Positions 8,810 through 17,595 are shown, numbered from the stretch's first letter. The stretch: 64,000 nucleotides of DNA from Rhodoferax koreense (GCF_001955695.1 NZ_CP019236.1:2728001-2792000), one strand, 5' to 3'. Numbers and translations: made by a program. Notes: generated by a model not told the origin, from the letters alone.

Positions 8810-10248
8810 GGGATCTCCAGTTCGAAGCGGGTGCCGGGCTGCAGCGCGACGTGGCGCAATTCGCCGCCGTGGGCCAGCGCCACCTCGCGCGCCAGGGCCA
8901 GGCCCAGGCCGGTGCCGTCGGCGCGGCCGGTGGCGAAGGGCTCGAAGAGCTGCGGCTGCAGCGATGCGGGTACGCCGGGGCCGTTGTCGTCCACCCGCAG
9001 CCGCAGCGAGCGGCCTTCGCCGGGCACGGCGCCCAGGTGCACTTCGCCCCCATGGGGTGCGTGGCGCACGGCGTTGTCGAGGAGGTTGTCCACCGCGCGT
9101 GCGAGGTGCACCGGATCGAACACCGCCTGGGCGGGCGCAGACGGATCGAGCAGCAGCCGGACACCCTGGTCCGTTGTCCTTTGCGCCACGGCCGCGATGC
9201 GTTCATCCAGCCAGGCCGGCAGATCGACGCAGCGCGGTGCCAGCGTGACCGGCTGCACCAGCGCCAGGAGGCTCTGCACCAGGCCTTCGAGCCGGTCGAT
9301 CTGGCCGACGATGGCGTGCAGCGCATCGGCCTGGCGTGCGGGTTCCGCGGCCAGCGCGTTCTCGGCCTTCAGCCGCATGGCGGCAATCGGGTTGCGAATT
9401 TCATGGGCGATGCCGCCGGTCATGCGCCCGAGGGCGGCCAGGCGCTGGTCGCGGCTGCGCTGCAGCGCCGCTTCGCGCAGATGGCCGCGCGCTTCCTCGA
9501 AGCGCAGGCGGTAGCGGTTGAAGCCGTCGACGATGCGGTCGAGTTCGCGCACGCCGGTGCGCGGCAGTTCGGGCACGGCATCGCCCTCGGCTTCGGCGAG
9601 CCGGGTCTCCAGCCGCTCCACGTGGCGCAGTCCGCGGCGCAGGATCAGGCCCAGCCAGAGGCCCGACACCAGCACGGCGGCCATCAGCACCCCCAGGCCG
9701 GTGCGCAGGCTGTTCTGCGCGGCCAATGCGCCGGCGTGCGTGCGGGTCATGGTCCAGGCCGCCAGGTCCTTGCCCGGGGCCGCGAGCGGGCAAGCGCTGA
9801 CGATCAGCGCCTCGCGGCTGCCGCGCACCACATCGGTCTGCGGCGCCTGCGTGCGCGCCGCGAGTTGGGCCATCTCGGTGATCAGCGGCTGTTCGGCCTG
9901 CGGGATGTCGCGCTTGACGCCGCTGCCCTCGTAGGTCGGATAGGCATAGGCCAGCAGCCCTCCATCGCGTTGCCAGACGCCGCCCTCGACGTGCGGCGCC
10001 TCGGTCAGCACCAGTTGCAGCAGCACCTGCAGCAGGTCGATCTGGGGCTGGACCGGCGCCGGATCGGGCACCGACTTGGCATACCGCGCGGCGATCGCGC
10101 GGCACGACTGCTCGGCCACGGCCTGGCCCGCCGCCACCTGGCTGCCCGCGCTGCTGCGATACAGCGCAATCATCACCACCGCCAGCGTGGCGCAGACGCT
10201 GAACAGCAGGGCCCAGAAAAGCAGCAATTGGCCGCGCAGGGATTTCAT
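8794..10248 (-). CDS. Two-component sensor histidine kinase
   Basis: A 484-residue membrane kinase. One transmembrane helix lies at about 9-30, a periplasmic sensor region to about 180, and a second helix at about 180-205. A HAMP-like linker follows, then an H-box with G-G-I-A-H-E-I-R-N-P (phospho-His near residue 280). The C-terminal ATPase domain shows the N box (D-N-L-L-D-N-A-V-R-H), G1 (D-D-N-G-P-G-V-P) and G2 (G-T-G-L-G-L-A). The gene overlaps the response regulator by 16 bases, so the two are surely partners. The signal is unknown; the adjacent anion transporter suggests an extracellular carboxylate or oxyanion (inference). Confidence 0.92.
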   Translation of the reverse strand: MKSLRGQLLLFWALLFSVCATLAVVMIALYRSSAGSQVAAGQAVAEQSCRAIAARYAKSVPDPAPVQPQIDLLQVLLQLVLTEAPHVEGGVWQRDGGLLAYAYPTYEGSGVKRDIPQAEQPLITEMAQLAARTQAPQTDVVRGSREALIVSACPLAAPGKDLAAWTMTRTHAGALAAQNSLRTGLGVLMAAVLVSGLWLGLILRRGLRHVERLETRLAEAEGDAVPELPRTGVRELDRIVDGFNRYRLRFEEARGHLREAALQRSRDQRLAALGRMTGGIAHEIRNPIAAMRLKAENALAAEPARQADALHAIVGQIDRLEGLVQSLLALVQPVTLAPRCVDLPAWLDERIAAVAQRTTDQGVRLLLDPSAPAQAVFDPVHLARAVDNLLDNAVRHAPHGGEVHLGAVPGEGRSLRLRVDDNGPGVPASLQPQLFEPFATGRADGTGLGLALAREVALAHGGELRHVALQPGTRFELEIPWRDC

Positions 10249-10398
10249 GGCATGGGCGCCGAGGTGCGGGTCGACGGCGCGGAGGCGGAATCGAAACGGG
10301 GAATCGGGAGCGGCGGGGGCATCAAGGCATGGGGCGGCTGGCGGAGGTCGCGCCCACTCTATCCGATTCGCCTTTTTCGACGTTTTTTCGGCCGCGTT

Positions 10399-11007
10399 TC
10401 AGGCCGGCGGCGCGGCGCGAAAGGCTTCGAGTTCCTCGGCCGCGCTCGAGAAGGCCTGCAGCGCAGGATGGTTTTGCGCCGCCAACTGACCCGGCAGCAG
10501 CATGCCGGTGAACTGCCAAGCGACGGCACTGGTCAGGCCACCCTGGGTGAGGCTTTCGGCGGTCGCGGTCATCGGCTTCGTGGCCAATTCGCGTTCGAGT
10601 TCGGCGTAGGCCGCGGCGAGTTGGCCTTGCACCCGGTCCAGCCAGGGCGCATGGCGTTTCTCGGCCGGGCGCAACTGATGCTCGTAGACGATCTGCACCG
10701 TCTTCTCGCAGGCGGCCAGTGCCAGGCCGGTGAGCCGCAGGTCGTGCTGGATGCCCGCCGTGGTAGACGGCAGCAGGCTGCGCGCGGCGATGTGTTCGGC
10801 ATACTGCAGGATGAGCGTGGAGTCCATCAGCACCGTGCCGTCGTCGCACACCAGCGAGGGGGCCTTGACCACCGGGTTGATCTGCTGGAACTGCGCGAAG
10901 GTGGAGAACACCGAGATCGACCGGTGTTCGAAACGCAGGCCGAGCAGGTTCAGGGAGATGGCGACGCGGCGCACATAGGGCGAGTCGAGCATGCCGATGA
11001 GTTGCAT
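10399..11007 (-). CDS. Glutathione S-transferase family protein
   Basis: A 202-residue protein with an N-terminal thioredoxin-like domain (M-Q-L-I-G-M-L-D-S-P-Y-V-R-R-V-A, then the cis-Pro region K-A-P-S-L and the glutathione-binding D-S-T-L-I-L-Q-Y) and an all-helical C-terminal domain. This is the standard two-domain GST layout and length. The open frame extends about 100 codons further upstream, but the GST fold starts exactly at the ATG at 11007. No substrate can be assigned. It is transcribed toward the kinase gene (150 bases away) and divergently from the exported protein at 11172. Confidence 0.87.
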   Translation of the reverse strand: MQLIGMLDSPYVRRVAISLNLLGLRFEHRSISVFSTFAQFQQINPVVKAPSLVCDDGTVLMDSTLILQYAEHIAARSLLPSTTAGIQHDLRLTGLALAACEKTVQIVYEHQLRPAEKRHAPWLDRVQGQLAAAYAELERELATKPMTATAESLTQGGLTSAVAWQFTGMLLPGQLAAQNHPALQAFSSAAEELEAFRAAPPA

Positions 11008-11171
11008 GATGGTGCTGGATCCGTGGATGATGGACTGTCGAGCATAAGGGCTTCGCATGGCGGGACCGTGACCCGTGCTTGCGTTTTTGCGTTCTCCTTG
11101 TTCCCGCAGCGGCCGTCGAACGCGTCCCCTGCCTACAGACCCCGGCGACGGCCACCAATAGAGTAGCGACC

Positions 11172-12086
11172 ATGATTTCATTTCCAACCCTCGCACGCTG
11201 GCTCGTCGCCCTGTCGGTGGCCAGTGCGGCCGTTGCCGCCACGACCGCCCATGCCGCCGACGACACGGCGGCGAACGCGCTGCGCGCCAAATACGACAGC
11301 CTGGCGCCGACACTGCGCAACAACATCTTCAAACGCGCGCTGCACCTGGAATCGACGGAATCGTCGTCCGAGCTCAAGGGCGACATCTATGCCGTCGTGA
11401 ACCATCCGTTCGCCACGGTCGAGAGTTCGCTCAAGGACCCGGACGTGTGGTGCGACGTGTTGATCCTGCATCTCAACACCAAGCTGTGCCGCGCCGAGGG
11501 AGAGGCCGCCAACCCGGCCCTGGTGCTGTACGTGGGCCGCAAGTACGACCAGCCGCTCGAAGACGCCTACAAGCTGCGTTTCTCCTACCGCCTGGCCGCA
11601 AACGCGCCGGAATATTTCGAGGTGCTGCTGAACGCGCCCGCCGGCCCGGTCGGCACGCGCGACTACCGCATCGTGCTCGAAGCCATACCGCTGGCGCCGC
11701 AGGACGGCAAGGCCGAGCGCACCCTGGTGCATCTGACCTATGCCTATGCCTACGGCCTGCCGGCAAGGCTGGCCATGCAGACCTACCTGGCCACGGTGGC
11801 GCGCGAGAAGGTCGGCTTCACCGTGACCGGCAAGGATGCCGACGGCAAGCCCGAATACGTGGGTGGCGTGCGCGGCGTGGTCGAGCGCAACACCATGCGC
11901 TATTACCTGGCCATCGACGCCTACCTGGGTTCGCTGCGGCTGCCGCCGGGCGAGCAGTTCGATCGGCGGCTGAAGACCTGGTTCGACGCCTCCGAGCAGT
12001 ACGCGCTGCAGCTGCACGAGATGGAACTGGCCGACTACATGACGATGAAACACGCGGAAAACGAGCGCCAGCACAAGGCGCCTTGA
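11172..12086 (+). CDS. Exported protein of unknown function, possible START/SRPBCC fold
   Basis: I do not recognise this family by name. The 304-residue protein has a signal peptide (hydrophobic A/V core, cleavage near AHA-A), so it is probably periplasmic. The mature part has alternating strand-rich segments (I-Y-A-V-V-N-H-P-F-A-T-V, then L-V-L-Y-V-G-R-K-Y-D, then T-L-V-H-L-T-Y-A-Y-A-Y-G). The phrase on a state of falling, W-C-D-V, after a 'PF..V...L.dp..W' start resembles the first helix of SRPBCC/START-like proteins; this is inference only. The C-terminal 60 residues are charged and helical. The ATG at 11172 was chosen because the signal peptide begins there. Two cysteines lie about 17 residues apart near position 95-112. 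Confidence 0.75.
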   Translation: MISFPTLARWLVALSVASAAVAATTAHAADDTAANALRAKYDSLAPTLRNNIFKRALHLESTESSSELKGDIYAVVNHPFATVESSLKDPDVWCDVLILHLNTKLCRAEGEAANPALVLYVGRKYDQPLEDAYKLRFSYRLAANAPEYFEVLLNAPAGPVGTRDYRIVLEAIPLAPQDGKAERTLVHLTYAYAYGLPARLAMQTYLATVAREKVGFTVTGKDADGKPEYVGGVRGVVERNTMRYYLAIDAYLGSLRLPPGEQFDRRLKTWFDASEQYALQLHEMELADYMTMKHAENERQHKAP

Positions 12087-12104
12087 GCGTTCGGGTCCCT
12101 TCTC

Positions 12105-13958
12105 TCATCGCTCGGAAGACGGCAGGTATCGGCCGACTCCCAACGCGGCCGCCAGCTTTCTCGTCAATGGCAAGGGCTCGCCATGCAGCCGCGCTGCCAG
12201 CAGTTCGCCGCACAACATCGCCATGGTGAGGCCGCGCGAACCCATGGCGGTGCACACCCAGAGGCCAGGCGGGCCGAGCGGGCCGACCATCGGCAGGCGG
12301 TCGGGTGATGCGCAGCGGATGCCGGCCCAGGCCTGCACTTGCCCGGTTTCGAATGCGGGCGCGAGTGCTTCGGCCACGGCAGGCAGCAGGCCGGCGAGGC
12401 GTTCGAAGTTGGCCTGCGTGTCGGCGGCCTGAACGCTGGGATCGGCCTGGTGCCGGTCGAAGCTCGCACCGGCGACCCACAGGCGCTCACCCCCCGGCAA
12501 CGGCATACCCGAGATGAAGCTGCCGTGGCCGTTGACAGGCCAACGTGGAAATGCGCCCGGGGGCGCGGCGCTGGCGCCACAGGCCACCTGGCCGCGCACG
12601 GGCTGCAAGGGCATTGCCGTCGCGCCGATGCGGCTGCTGGCGATGCCCGCGGCCACCACGACCAAGGGCGCCGTCGCCAGTGTTTCGCCCTCCGTGCCGA
12701 CGACCCGCCAGCCTGCTTCCACGTGCTCCAGCCGATCCACCGCCGCGCGGCCTTGCCACCTGATGCCCGGGTGCGACAGCAGCGCTTCGACCAGCCGCTT
12801 CGGCCGCAGCCAGCCGCCGTGCGCATGCCAGTGCGCCGCGGCATCCTCGGGCAGGCCGGCCTCGGCGAGCTGCTCGGGCGTGGCCGGGGCGCTCCAATCG
12901 CGCCCGAATTCGGTGGCGTCGGTCGGCAGCTTGGGCGGGTTGCCGAGATGGCGCTGCAGCACGCCGTCGGGCGCCCAGTCCACCCCGGCGCGCAGCAGCG
13001 GCGCGGCGAGTTGCAGGGTCGTGCGCACACCAGCGCGCGAGAGTTGCGACAACACGCTGTCGCCCACCGACACGTGCGGCGCGACCAGGCCGGCGGGCAG
13101 GCCCGAGGCGCCGGTGGCGGGCGCCTCGGCGGCGTCGAGCAGCCGCACGCGCCAGCCGCGCCGCGCCAGGCTGTGCGCGACGCTCGCGCCCGCGATGCCG
13201 GCACCGATGACGATGCAGGTCGACGGTTCGACGGCGAGGGCCGGGTCGGCTGTCCGTTTCGGCGTCCAATGCGGGTCGTAGACCGCCTGCAGGTTGTGGC
13301 GTTTGGGCGGCACGCCGGCCGTCTTGCGTACGACGAACCCGGCCTGTTTCAGGCCATCGCGCACGCTGCGCGCCACCGTCCAGCTGGCCACGCGCGTGCC
13401 GCGCCGGCAGCAGCGCGCCACGGCCTTCATGGTGTGGGCCGACCAGATGTCGGGATTCACGTCGGGACTGAAGCCGTCGAGGTAGACCGCATCGGCCTCG
13501 AAAGCCATCTCGCGCAGCATCGCCTGCACATCCCCGATGCACAGCGTGAGCACCACCTGGCCGCCTTCGAAGACCAGCCGGTGCCAGCCCGGCAGCAGGC
13601 CCCACCACCGGCTGTGCAATTGCTCGGCCAGGGGCCGCAGTTCCGGATGGACGGCGAAGCTGCGCAGCAGGTCGTCGGCGCTGGCCGGCCAGGCCTCGAT
13701 GGACACGAAATGCAGGATGCGCGGGCGTACGGGATCACGTCGCCAGGCATCCCAGGTGACGAGAAAATTCAAACCCAGGCCGAAACCGGTTTCCAGGACG
13801 GACCATCGCTGGGCGCCGGCCCAGGCCTCGGGCAGGCCGCAGCCCTGCAGAAAGACTTCGCGCGCCTGGCTCAGGCCGCCGAGTTCACTGCGGTAACGGT
13901 CGTTGAAACGCGGGCTGTACGGGGTGCCGTCGGCCATCCATTCGATGGGTTCGGCCAT
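12105..13958 (-). CDS. mnmC: tRNA mnm5s2U biosynthesis bifunctional protein MnmC
   Basis: Two-step enzyme of wobble uridine-34 modification: the FAD domain removes the carboxymethyl group from cmnm5U and the methyltransferase domain methylates nm5U to mnm5U with SAM. The 617 residues match the usual fused length. N-terminal methyltransferase (about 1-235) shows E-T-G-F-G-L-G-L-N-F and D-A-V-Y-L-D-G-F-S-P. The C-terminal DAO-type oxidoreductase begins near residue 250 with the dinucleotide motif G-A-G-I-A-G-A. The gene converges on the exported protein at 11172 and lies downstream of yggX on the same strand, separated by a repeat-like spacer. Confidence 0.95.
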   Translation of the reverse strand: MAEPIEWMADGTPYSPRFNDRYRSELGGLSQAREVFLQGCGLPEAWAGAQRWSVLETGFGLGLNFLVTWDAWRRDPVRPRILHFVSIEAWPASADDLLRSFAVHPELRPLAEQLHSRWWGLLPGWHRLVFEGGQVVLTLCIGDVQAMLREMAFEADAVYLDGFSPDVNPDIWSAHTMKAVARCCRRGTRVASWTVARSVRDGLKQAGFVVRKTAGVPPKRHNLQAVYDPHWTPKRTADPALAVEPSTCIVIGAGIAGASVAHSLARRGWRVRLLDAAEAPATGASGLPAGLVAPHVSVGDSVLSQLSRAGVRTTLQLAAPLLRAGVDWAPDGVLQRHLGNPPKLPTDATEFGRDWSAPATPEQLAEAGLPEDAAAHWHAHGGWLRPKRLVEALLSHPGIRWQGRAAVDRLEHVEAGWRVVGTEGETLATAPLVVVAAGIASSRIGATAMPLQPVRGQVACGASAAPPGAFPRWPVNGHGSFISGMPLPGGERLWVAGASFDRHQADPSVQAADTQANFERLAGLLPAVAEALAPAFETGQVQAWAGIRCASPDRLPMVGPLGPPGLWVCTAMGSRGLTMAMLCGELLAARLHGEPLPLTRKLAAALGVGRYLPSSER

Positions 13959-13963
13959 GCTAC

Positions 13964-14070
13964 GGGCACACCCCCAAGTCGCTCACTTTGTGTAGCTCCC
14001 CCTTGCAGGGGGCACAACCAGTGGCCCGGCAAAGCCGGTTCCACGGTTGTTCTGGAACCAGCACATGCCC
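13964..14070. repeat. Dispersed intergenic repeat, copy A, with hairpins
   Basis: Fills the gap between yggX and mnmC. It opens with GCACACCCCCAAGTCGC and continues with CTTGCAGGGGGC and CCGGCAAAGCCGG; the same three blocks occur in the same order at 15535-15690. The blocks CCCCC-TTGCA-GGGGG and CCGGC-AAA-GCCGG can each form a hairpin, so it may act as a transcription terminator. I recall similar elements as common between genes in Comamonadaceae. Confidence 0.6.
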
Positions 14071-14074
14071 ATCC

Positions 14075-14350
14075 TTATTGAGCTACGGGCGGCACGTAGC
14101 CTTGCGCCGCATCGGCGCCACCGCCGAAGAAATGGTTTTCCATCTGCCGGGCTAGGTATTGGCGCGCGCGCAGATCGGCCAGGTTCAGCCGGTTTTCGTT
14201 GACCAGCATGGTCTGGTGCTTGAGCCACGCGGCCCAGGCCTCCTTGCTCACGCCTTCCCAGATGCGCTTGCCCAGTTCGCCCGGGTAGGGCGGGAAGTCG
14301 AGACCTTCGGCTTCCTTGCCGAGCTTGATGCATTGAACCATGCGTGCCAT
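14075..14350 (-). CDS. yggX: Fe(2+)-trafficking / oxidative damage protection protein YggX
   Basis: A 91-residue protein matching the YggX family over its whole length: [11 protein letters not shown] at the N-terminus with the conserved Cys7, then [11 protein letters not shown] and [11 protein letters not shown], and E-N-H-F-F-G near the end. It is a small cytoplasmic protein linked to iron supply and protection of Fe-S clusters. The last 15 residues extend past the family core. It is divergent from the sulfate-binding protein gene and may share that 150-base regulatory region. Confidence 0.95.
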   Translation of the reverse strand: MARMVQCIKLGKEAEGLDFPPYPGELGKRIWEGVSKEAWAAWLKHQTMLVNENRLNLADLRARQYLARQMENHFFGGGADAAQGYVPPVAQ

Positions 14351-14502
14351 TTTTGTGCTGCCTTCGTGTTGGTCCGGGGCGCGCCGTGGGGGCTGCCTCT
14401 TCGGATGTTTAAGTAATTTAGAACTGAAAACTAAGTTGTTCCAGTTTTGATGGCCGCCTCCCAGAATCCGTCCATCAACTTATCTGGACCCGAAAGAGAA
14501 CC
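14351..14502 (+). promoter_or_regulatory. Divergent yggX / sulfate-binding protein control region
   Basis: A 152-base spacer with a distinctly AT-rich stretch at about 14407-14450 (TTTAAGTAATTTAGAACTG and following). It is the right place for a CysB-type activator site upstream of a sulfate-starvation gene; I infer this from gene function and AT-rich character and see no decisive consensus. The ribosome site AAAGAGAA precedes the ATG at 14503. Confidence 0.35.
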
Positions 14503-15534
14503 ATGTCTACACGCCGCGACTTTATCAATGTTTCCACCCGCGCCGGTTTGGCCCTCGCCTTGGCAGGGTCGGCGCTCGTGGCCGTGGCCCAGCCCGCCCC
14601 GGTGACCTTGCTCAACGTCTCCTACGATCCCACCCGCGAGTTGTACGTGGACTACAACAAGGCCTTCGCCACGTACTGGAAGGGCAAGACCGGCCAGGAC
14701 GTGAGCATCAAGCAGTCGCACGGCGGTTCGGGCAAGCAGGCGCGCTCGGTGATCGACGGCATCGAGGCCGACGTGGTGACGCTGGCGCTGGGTGGCGACG
14801 TGGACGCCGTGGCCGCCAGCAACAACCTCATCGCCAAGGACTGGGTCAAGCGCCTGCCGCACAACTCGGCGCCGTACAACTCGACCATCGTGTTCCTGGT
14901 GCGCAAGGGCAACCCCAAGGCCATCAAGGACTGGGACGACCTGACCAAGCCCGGCGTCTCGGTGATCACACCCAACCCCAAGACCTCCGGCGGCGCGCGC
15001 TGGAACTACCTGGCGGCGTGGGAATTCGCCAAGCGCAAGAACGGCGGCAGCGACGCCAAGGCCAAGGAATTCATCGGCAACCTGTTCAAGAACGTGCCCG
15101 TGCTGGACACCGGCGCGCGTGGCTCCACCATCACCTTCGTGCAGCGCAACGTCGGCGACGTGTTGCTGGCCTGGGAGAACGAGGCCTTCCTCGCGCAGAA
15201 GGAATTCGGCGAGGACAAGTTCCAGATCGTGGTGCCGAGCATCAGCATCCTGGCCGAGCCTTCGGTGGCGGTGGTCGACAAGAACGTGGACCGCAAGGGC
15301 ACCCGCGCGGTGGCCACGGCCTACCTCGAACACCTCTATTCCGACGAGGGCCAGGACATCGCCGGCCGCAACTACTACCGCCCGACCTCGGAGAAGGCCA
15401 AGGCCAAGTACGCGGCGCAGTTTCCGAAGCTGAACCTGTTCACCATCGACGACGCGTTCGGCGGCTGGGCCAAGGCGGACAAGGCGCATTTCGCGGATGG
15501 CGGGTCGTTCGACCAGATCTATACGAGTAAATAG
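14503..15534 (+). CDS. sbp: Periplasmic sulfate-binding protein (ABC importer)
   Basis: A 343-residue solute-binding protein of the sulfate/thiosulfate (Sbp/CysP) family. A twin-arginine-like signal (S-T-R-R-D-F-I-N) is followed by a hydrophobic core, with cleavage near VAVA-Q. The mature protein carries the family marks [34 protein letters not shown] and [11 protein letters not shown], which line the sulfate pocket. The permease and ATPase genes (cysTWA) are not next to it; downstream lie ssuE, ssuF and a serine acetyltransferase, so it belongs to a sulfur-acquisition group, probably under CysB control. Choosing Sbp over CysP is not certain. Confidence 0.93.
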   Translation: MSTRRDFINVSTRAGLALALAGSALVAVAQPAPVTLLNVSYDPTRELYVDYNKAFATYWKGKTGQDVSIKQSHGGSGKQARSVIDGIEADVVTLALGGDVDAVAASNNLIAKDWVKRLPHNSAPYNSTIVFLVRKGNPKAIKDWDDLTKPGVSVITPNPKTSGGARWNYLAAWEFAKRKNGGSDAKAKEFIGNLFKNVPVLDTGARGSTITFVQRNVGDVLLAWENEAFLAQKEFGEDKFQIVVPSISILAEPSVAVVDKNVDRKGTRAVATAYLEHLYSDEGQDIAGRNYYRPTSEKAKAKYAAQFPKLNLFTIDDAFGGWAKADKAHFADGGSFDQIYTSK

Positions 15535-15736
15535 GCACACCCCCAAGTCGCGCACTTCCCCGGGATCGGCCGAGAGGGCCGGTAACGCATGTCGCTCTTC
15601 CCTCTCCTTCGACAAGCTCGGGACAGGCTTGCAGGGGGCGACACCTGCAACCCGGCACAGCCGGTTCTGCGGTGTCTCTGGAAGGGGACAACAACCGTTC
15701 GTGCTGAGCCTGTCGAAGCACTCTATTTAGATACCC
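15535..15736. repeat. Composite dispersed repeat, copy B
   Basis: Occupies the spacer between the sulfate-binding protein gene and ssuE. The outer blocks match copy A at 13964-14070 (GCACACCCCCAAGTCGC at its start; CTTGCAGGGGGC and CCGGCA-AGCCGG later), but about 70 bases are inserted between them. The insertion and the right end hold two inverted copies of a second short repeat: CCTTCGACAAGCTCGGGACA at 15606-15625 and its degenerate reverse complement at 15694-15718 (read on the minus strand as CTTCGACAGGCTCAGCACGA). Confidence 0.65.
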
Positions 15737-15737
15737 C

Positions 15738-16322
15738 ATGACCGTTCTCCTCATCGCCGGCAGCCCCTCCGAACGTTCGCGCTCCGCGGCCCTGCTCGAT
15801 TCCGTGAGCCAACGCCTCACGGCGCGTGGCGCGACGGTGGAGCGGCTGTTGATCCGCGACCTGTCGCCCCAGGCGCTCCTGCTGGCCGATACCTCGCATC
15901 TCAGCATCCGCAAGGCCATCGACCAGGTGCAACGAGCGCGTGCGGTGGTGATCGCCACGCCGGTCTACAAGGCGGCCTACAGCGGCGTGCTGAAGGTGTT
16001 CCTCGACCTGCTGGCGCAAAACGCGCTGCAGGGCAAGACCATCCTGCCGCTGGCCACCGGCGGCAGCCCGCACCACATGCTGGCGCTCGACTACGCGCTG
16101 CGGCCGGTGCTGCAGTCGCTCGCGGCAAGGCACATCCTGCCCGGCGTCTACGTGACCGACGCGCAGGTGGTGTTGACGCCCGAGGGCGCCCACACCATCA
16201 GCGCCGACATCGCCGGGCGGCTCGACGATTCGGTGGCGACGCTGGTGGCCGAGGGGCTCAAGCTCGCGCCGGCCACGGGCTTTGCGCCGGTGCATTTTTC
16301 CCAGGTGCGGCACAGCGTCTGA
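15738..16322 (+). CDS. ssuE: NADPH-dependent FMN reductase SsuE
   Basis: A 194-residue flavodoxin-fold FMN reductase that supplies FMNH2 to the alkanesulfonate monooxygenase SsuD. The N-terminal phosphate loop reads A-G-S-P-S-E-R-S-R-S. The family marks A-T-P-V-Y-K-A-A-Y-S-G-V-L-K and L-P-L-A-T-G-G-S-P-H-H follow, with D-Y-A-L-R-P-V-L. Length and motifs match SsuE rather than other NADPH:FMN reductases. ssuADCB is not here; the gene is followed by ssuF after 41 bases. Either the monooxygenase is elsewhere in the genome, or the reductase serves another flavin monooxygenase. Confidence 0.92.
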   Translation: MTVLLIAGSPSERSRSAALLDSVSQRLTARGATVERLLIRDLSPQALLLADTSHLSIRKAIDQVQRARAVVIATPVYKAAYSGVLKVFLDLLAQNALQGKTILPLATGGSPHHMLALDYALRPVLQSLAARHILPGVYVTDAQVVLTPEGAHTISADIAGRLDDSVATLVAEGLKLAPATGFAPVHFSQVRHSV

Positions 16323-16363
16323 AGCGCGGCCCATCCCATTCGTTTTTTCAACCAGGAGCTTCC

Positions 16364-16579
16364 ATGTCCATCCAAGCCATCAACGTACGCAACCAGTTCA
16401 AGGGCAAAGTCAAAGAAATCATCCGCGGCGACGTGGTCTCCGAGGTCGATGTGGAAACCCCGTGGGGCATCGTCACGTCGGTGATCACCACGCGTTCGGT
16501 GGACGACCTGTCGCTCGCCGTCGGCAGCGAAGTCGTGGCCCTGGTGAAATCCACCGAAGTCTCGATCGCCAAGCTGTGA
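16364..16579 (+). CDS. ssuF: Single-domain molybdopterin-binding (Mop/TOBE) protein, SsuF-like
   Basis: A 71-residue protein made of one Mop (TOBE) domain: M-S-I-Q-A-I-N-V-R-N-Q-F at the start, G-K-V-K-E-I-I-R-G, and V-T-S-V-I-T-T-R-S-V-D-D-L in the middle. Such domains bind molybdate as oligomers. In the pseudomonad ssuEADCBF operon a protein of this size and type is called SsuF. Its place directly after ssuE supports that name, although its job in sulfonate use is not established. The ribosome site AGGAG precedes the ATG. Confidence 0.85.
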   Translation: MSIQAINVRNQFKGKVKEIIRGDVVSEVDVETPWGIVTSVITTRSVDDLSLAVGSEVVALVKSTEVSIAKL

Positions 16580-16640
16580 GCCGCGCGTAGGGGCAAGCCG
16601 CGGGCCGCGAGCGATGGCTTGCGGCCTTGGCTAACATCGG
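16580..16640 (+). terminator. Possible weak terminator after ssuF
   Basis: GCAAGCC at about 16594 pairs with GGCTTGC at about 16617 with a GC-rich loop between. No clear T run follows, so termination is uncertain. A new promoter for the next gene may lie just downstream. Confidence 0.3.
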
Positions 16641-16683
16641 GTGCCGCCGCCCGTGGCGCGGCTTTCCGAGAAAAGAGACATCC

Positions 16684-17595
16684 GTGGCCGTATTCGACGT
16701 CAACCCCATCGTCCAGTCGCTGAACCAGATCCGCCAGGACTGGCGTGAAGCCCAGCGCCGATCGCGCGAGCCCGGCGGCCGCGAATTCCCCTCGCGCGAC
16801 GCGGTCGCCGGCGTGATCGAGTCGCTCAAGGGCGCACTGTTCCCCATGCGCCTCGGCCCGACCGACCTGCGCCACGAAAGCGAGGATTTCTATGTCGGTC
16901 ACACGCTGGACACGGCGCTGCACGCCTTGCTGGCCCAGGTGCGGCTCGAACTGAAATACGACAGCCGCCTGCGGCCGCGCCCCGATGCCGAGATCGAGGC
17001 CCAGGCCGAGCAGGCCGTGCACGCCTTTGCGGCGGCCTTGCCCGGCATCCGCATGCTGCTCGACAGCGATGTGCTTGCCGCCTACCAGGGCGACCCGGCC
17101 GCGCGCAGCGTGGACGAGGTGCTGCTGTGCTACCCCGGTGTACTGGCCATGATCCACCACCGCTTGGCGCACCAGCTGTACCGGCTCGGCCTGCCGCTGC
17201 TGGCGCGCATCGCGGCCGAACTCGCGCATGCGCAGACCGGCATCGACATCCATCCCGGCGCGCAGATCGGCGCGGGTTTCTTCATCGACCACGGCACCGG
17301 CGTGGTGATCGGCGAGACGGCGGTGATCGGCGAGCGCGTGCGGCTCTACCAGGCGGTCACGCTGGGTGCCAAACGGTTCCCGGTGGACGCCCAAGGCAAC
17401 CTGCAGAAGGGCCTGCCGCGCCACCCGGTGGTGGAAGACGACGTGGTCATCTACGCCGGGGCCACCATCCTCGGCCGCGTGACGCTCGGCCGCGGCGCGC
17501 AGATCGGCGGCAATGTCTGGCTCACGCACGACGTACCGCCCGGCGGCCATGTCACGCAGGCCGATTCGCGGCACGACGCCTTGCCGGGCGGCTGA
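16684..17595 (+). CDS. cysE: Serine O-acetyltransferase (EpsC/CysE type)
   Basis: Acetylates L-serine with acetyl-CoA to make O-acetylserine, the carbon skeleton for cysteine. The 303-residue protein has the N-terminal helical region of the long EpsC type and a C-terminal left-handed beta-helix of hexapeptide repeats, with the catalytic and cofactor region G-I-D-I-H-P-G-A-Q-I-G, F-I-D-H-G-T-G-V-V-I-G-E-T and L-Y-Q-A-V-T-L-G-A. I chose the GTG at 16684 (purine-rich AGAAAAGAGA just upstream) rather than the extension to 16627. It closes the sulfur group begun by the sulfate-binding protein and ssuEF. Confidence 0.9.
   Translation: MAVFDVNPIVQSLNQIRQDWREAQRRSREPGGREFPSRDAVAGVIESLKGALFPMRLGPTDLRHESEDFYVGHTLDTALHALLAQVRLELKYDSRLRPRPDAEIEAQAEQAVHAFAAALPGIRMLLDSDVLAAYQGDPAARSVDEVLLCYPGVLAMIHHRLAHQLYRLGLPLLARIAAELAHAQTGIDIHPGAQIGAGFFIDHGTGVVIGETAVIGERVRLYQAVTLGAKRFPVDAQGNLQKGLPRHPVVEDDVVIYAGATILGRVTLGRGAQIGGNVWLTHDVPPGGHVTQADSRHDALPGG

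Noticed and set aside
10249..10398. T-rich runs before the kinase gene as a terminator
   Set aside because: No stem of adequate length precedes the T runs on either strand.
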